In this document: positions 61,809 to 64,000 of the stretch, piece after piece
Layout: every line of letters starts with the position of its first letter
How positions within the stretch are numbered: the stretch's first letter is position 1
Program-made: the position numbers and the translations under genes
The notes under the pieces: generated by a model
Told to the model about the DNA's origin: nothing
Seen by the model: the letters and a program-made list of their open reading frames with translations, nothing else
The model's database searches: none
Origin: Flavobacterium sharifuzzamanii
GTDB lineage: Bacteria > Bacteroidota > Bacteroidia > Flavobacteriales > Flavobacteriaceae
DNA length: 64,000 nt
Assembly (NCBI RefSeq): GCF_003254585.1
Contig: NZ_QJGZ01000036.1
Span: 124,001-188,000, forward strand
Reading direction: 5' to 3'

Positions 61809-63647
61809 ATGAGACAAGATCGAATAAAAGACAGAGTGCTAAAAAGAGCAGCTAGATCATGGGGCTTTTCAGACGTTGAGATGGAGACATCTTTTGATCC
61901 TGTGGTATCAATGATGCTTAATGCATTGTCTTACGAATTGGAGAAAGTAGCCCATGAACTTGAAGACTCTAAAACGAGAGTTGTAGAAAGGGTTCTGGAA
62001 ATTATGTTTCCCGAAGTTACGACAGGAGTAAAACCTGCAAGAGCAATTTTGCATGCTTTGCCAATAGAGAATAATATGAAAGTTTCGCTGCAGAATCAGA
62101 TGTCGGCAAATCGAAGAATTCATAATATTTACAATCCTTTAGCGCCAATTACTAAAGAAATTGCGCTGTCGCCAACATTAGAAGTAAAGCTCTCGTCTGC
62201 AGAGGTAAAATATGTCGCGTATGAGCGTAATTTGTTTGAGATTTCGAATCTTTTTTACAAAGATTCCATAAGAGATTATAAGAATTCACTACCTTCTGGC
62301 GTCGTGTTTTTAGGGATTGAATTAACAAATCCGAAAGTTGAAGACATCGAAGATTTAATGTTATATATTGACATTAAAAATATACATCAGAAAGAGATGT
62401 TTCATTATTATTTAAAACAGATGAAATGCTTTCAGGATGATGTGCAAATTGATGTAGAAGAAGGTTACAATGTTCCTGTAAACAATATTGATATTGAGAA
62501 TATCATCAATCGCAATTACACGCATTTGAGTGAAATTATGCAGGAAGTAAACGAGTTTTACTTTGATAATTTTTATACGCTGAAAGGGTCTTTAAAGTAT
62601 AAACCTCTTAATGAATACAGTTCAGAATATAAATGCTTTGAAGCTGCAACAGAAAGAAATGATAATCCGATTATTTGGGTAAAAATGATTTTTCCAGAAT
62701 CGTTAATTCCTCAAATATTAGATAATGTTTCTTTTACGGCAAACTGCTTTCCTGTAATTAATAAAAAGAAGCATATTATCAATAAAACGCTGGGTAATTT
62801 CTTGTCATATATCGCATTAGAAACAGACAATAATTTCTATCTGGATGTTGATACCGTCATCGATGGATTCAATAATCATTATGAAATAAAAGAATTTAAA
62901 GATGGTGTGCTTGAAGAAGGAAATGCCGTATTAAGAACAGGCGGTGTTTCTAGATTCGATTCTAGAAGTGCTTCAGAATTACTTCAAAATGTATTAGACT
63001 TGCTAAAGGATGAAAGCTCTTCTTTTGCAGGTTTGGGTAAAGACTTTATGAACAGTTCTTTGGTTGAAATAAATCAGCTTTTAGCTTCTGTAGAGCAACA
63101 GGCAAGAGAAAGCAGTTTTTCTAAAAATAATGATCCTTACCTGATGATTAAGCCAAAGATTGATGAATCTATAGGAAAGTCATTTAGTATACATTATTGG
63201 TCTACTTGCGCAGAAGAAGGAAACGATATCAAAGCCGGAACTATTTTAGAATCTAAAGAGGATTTGCTGTTTGTAAGTAAAGAGGCAGTTTTGGTTACCA
63301 ATACTGTTGGCGGTATGAACAAGCAGAACAATAAAGACCGTATTTTGGCTTATCGAAATGCTTTGCTTACTCGTGGTAGAATCGTAACATTTGCAGATAT
63401 AAAAGCGTTTGGATTTAATCATTTTAAAAGCTGTGTAGCAGATATTAGAATAGAAAAAGGAACGCGAAAAGAAATTTCTGTAAAAGCAGGTTTTAGTAGA
63501 ACAGTAGATATTTATCTAAAAATAAATGCAACAGAGAGAAATTATTTATTGGCTACAGAATGGGATTATCTGTGCGAAAGTTTTATAAAGAACTTAAAAA
63601 ACAGATCATCAAATGTATTTCCTTATCGACTTTTCATAGAAGAATAA
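61809..63647 (+). CDS. tssF: T6SS baseplate protein TssF
   Basis: A 612-residue protein. The N-terminal SFDPVVSMMLNALSYELEKVAHELEDSKTRVVERVLEIMFPEV and the following ARAILHA segment are a Bacteroidota TssF pattern. The C-terminal part (NNKDRILAYRNALLTRGRIVTFADIKAF) is the gp6-like baseplate domain. TssF with TssE and TssG makes the wedge. It is separated from the rest of the apparatus genes by the vgrG-effector-immunity cargo block, and the 210-nt gap before it may hold a promoter. Confidence 0.88.
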   Translation: MRQDRIKDRVLKRAARSWGFSDVEMETSFDPVVSMMLNALSYELEKVAHELEDSKTRVVERVLEIMFPEVTTGVKPARAILHALPIENNMKVSLQNQMSANRRIHNIYNPLAPITKEIALSPTLEVKLSSAEVKYVAYERNLFEISNLFYKDSIRDYKNSLPSGVVFLGIELTNPKVEDIEDLMLYIDIKNIHQKEMFHYYLKQMKCFQDDVQIDVEEGYNVPVNNIDIENIINRNYTHLSEIMQEVNEFYFDNFYTLKGSLKYKPLNEYSSEYKCFEAATERNDNPIIWVKMIFPESLIPQILDNVSFTANCFPVINKKKHIINKTLGNFLSYIALETDNNFYLDVDTVIDGFNNHYEIKEFKDGVLEEGNAVLRTGGVSRFDSRSASELLQNVLDLLKDESSSFAGLGKDFMNSSLVEINQLLASVEQQARESSFSKNNDPYLMIKPKIDESIGKSFSIHYWSTCAEEGNDIKAGTILESKEDLLFVSKEAVLVTNTVGGMNKQNNKDRILAYRNALLTRGRIVTFADIKAFGFNHFKSCVADIRIEKGTRKEISVKAGFSRTVDIYLKINATERNYLLATEWDYLCESFIKNLKNRSSNVFPYRLFIEE

Positions 63648-63657
63648 AAAAATAAAT

Positions 63658-63687
63658 AACGCCGAAAAGTAATTTTCGGCGTTTTTG
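63658..63687. terminator. Bidirectional terminator at the end of the T6SS locus
   Basis: AACGCCGAAAA (63658-63668) pairs perfectly with TTTTCGGCGTT (63673-63683) across a GTAA tetraloop, followed by Ts. It lies between tssF and the convergent peroxidase gene. Confidence 0.9.
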
Positions 63688-63710
63688 TTTAATAGAGATT
63701 TATTTTGGTT

Positions 63711-64000
63711 TTACTGGTATTTTTTATCTGTAAGCGTTTTCATAAAGGCAACGAGAGCTTTTTCTTCTTTTACCGTTAAATTTAGTTTGTCAAAAGGAAG
63801 TGTTTGATTTTCTACTTCGTAGCCTAAACCAATTCCGCCGCCTTTATTGTAAAAAGAAACCACTTCTTCCAACGTTTTGAAAACTCCGTTATGCATGTAC
63901 GGGGCCGTAACTGCAGCATTTCTAACAGTTGGCGTTTTAAAAGCGCCAATTAACTGAGGCATTTGGTTATAAATGTAACGGCCTTTATCTGGACTTAAAG
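63711..64000 (-). CDS. Di-haem cytochrome c peroxidase (MauG family), C-terminal fragment
   Basis: Only the last 96 or so codons are in the window; the frame is open to the right edge, so the upstream part (haem-binding CxxCH motifs, signal) is missing. Upstream of the first in-window Met the frame still reads LSPDKGRYIYNQ. FKTPTVRNAAVTAPYMHNGVFKTLEEVVSFYNKGGG is the family's C-terminal block with the axial Met in YMHNG. It reduces peroxide or oxidises proteins in the periplasm. Not part of the T6SS. Confidence 0.85.
   Translation of the reverse strand, partial: LSPDKGRYIYNQMPQLIGAFKTPTVRNAAVTAPYMHNGVFKTLEEVVSFYNKGGGIGLGYEVENQTLPFDKLNLTVKEEKALVAFMKTLTDKKYQ

Noticed and set aside
1..64000. 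tRNA, rRNA, insertion sequence or prophage genes
   Set aside because: No cloverleaf-like or rRNA segments, transposases, integrases or phage genes other than T6SS homologues were seen on reading both strands.

Overview
The window is AT-rich DNA from a Flavobacterium-like member of the Bacteroidota. Signs of this are a C-terminal type IX secretion sorting domain on a pectate lyase, a TonB-dependent receptor with a carboxypeptidase-like N-terminal domain, BatA-type and TIGR02757/TIGR02117 family proteins, TAnnTTTG-like promoter boxes, weak or absent Shine-Dalgarno sites, and above all a Bacteroidota-type type VI secretion locus (T6SS subtype iii).

Positions 1-35.9 kb are mostly housekeeping and accessory genes. 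They include an isochorismatase-family fragment, an alpha/beta hydrolase, a dihydroorotase homologue without its metal ligands, a BatA-like membrane protein, a lactonase-type propeller, a DEAD-box-type helicase, a LolD-like ABC ATPase carrying an inserted hydrophobic hairpin, a secreted pectate lyase, serA-serC-acyl-CoA reductase divergent from a ferredoxin, a TonB receptor, ychF, a run of plus-strand genes (TIGR02117, lipoprotein, YihY, flavin reductase, two tandem transglutaminases, pncB), and parE-parC. Many gaps in the first 19 kb hold short, degenerate, locus-specific repeats arranged as inverted arms.

Positions 35.9-63.7 kb form a nearly complete T6SSiii locus. tssH (ClpV) and a membrane-anchored PKD protein are on the minus strand, divergent from a long plus-strand run: an NlpC/P60-like protein without its catalytic histidines, tssG, tssN, a LysM protein, a PAAR-like DUF4280 tip protein, a two-domain peptidoglycan-targeting effector (GH19-like plus L,D-transpeptidase-like), four lipoprotein genes that look like an immunity array, tssK, tssO, tssB, tssC, two uncharacterised genes, tssE, two tssD (Hcp) genes, tssI (VgrG), an effector with a zinc phospholipase C/P1-nuclease-like domain, a small membrane protein (candidate immunity), and tssF. 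No TssJ/TssL/TssM is present, as expected for subtype iii.

The window ends with the 3' part of a di-haem cytochrome c peroxidase. The apparatus genes supply sheath (B, C), tube (D), spike (I, PAAR), baseplate (E, F, G, K), disassembly ATPase (H) and subtype iii membrane parts (N, O, PKD protein). Two cargo islands (43.5-51.1 kb and 57.9-61.6 kb) carry the effector and putative immunity genes.
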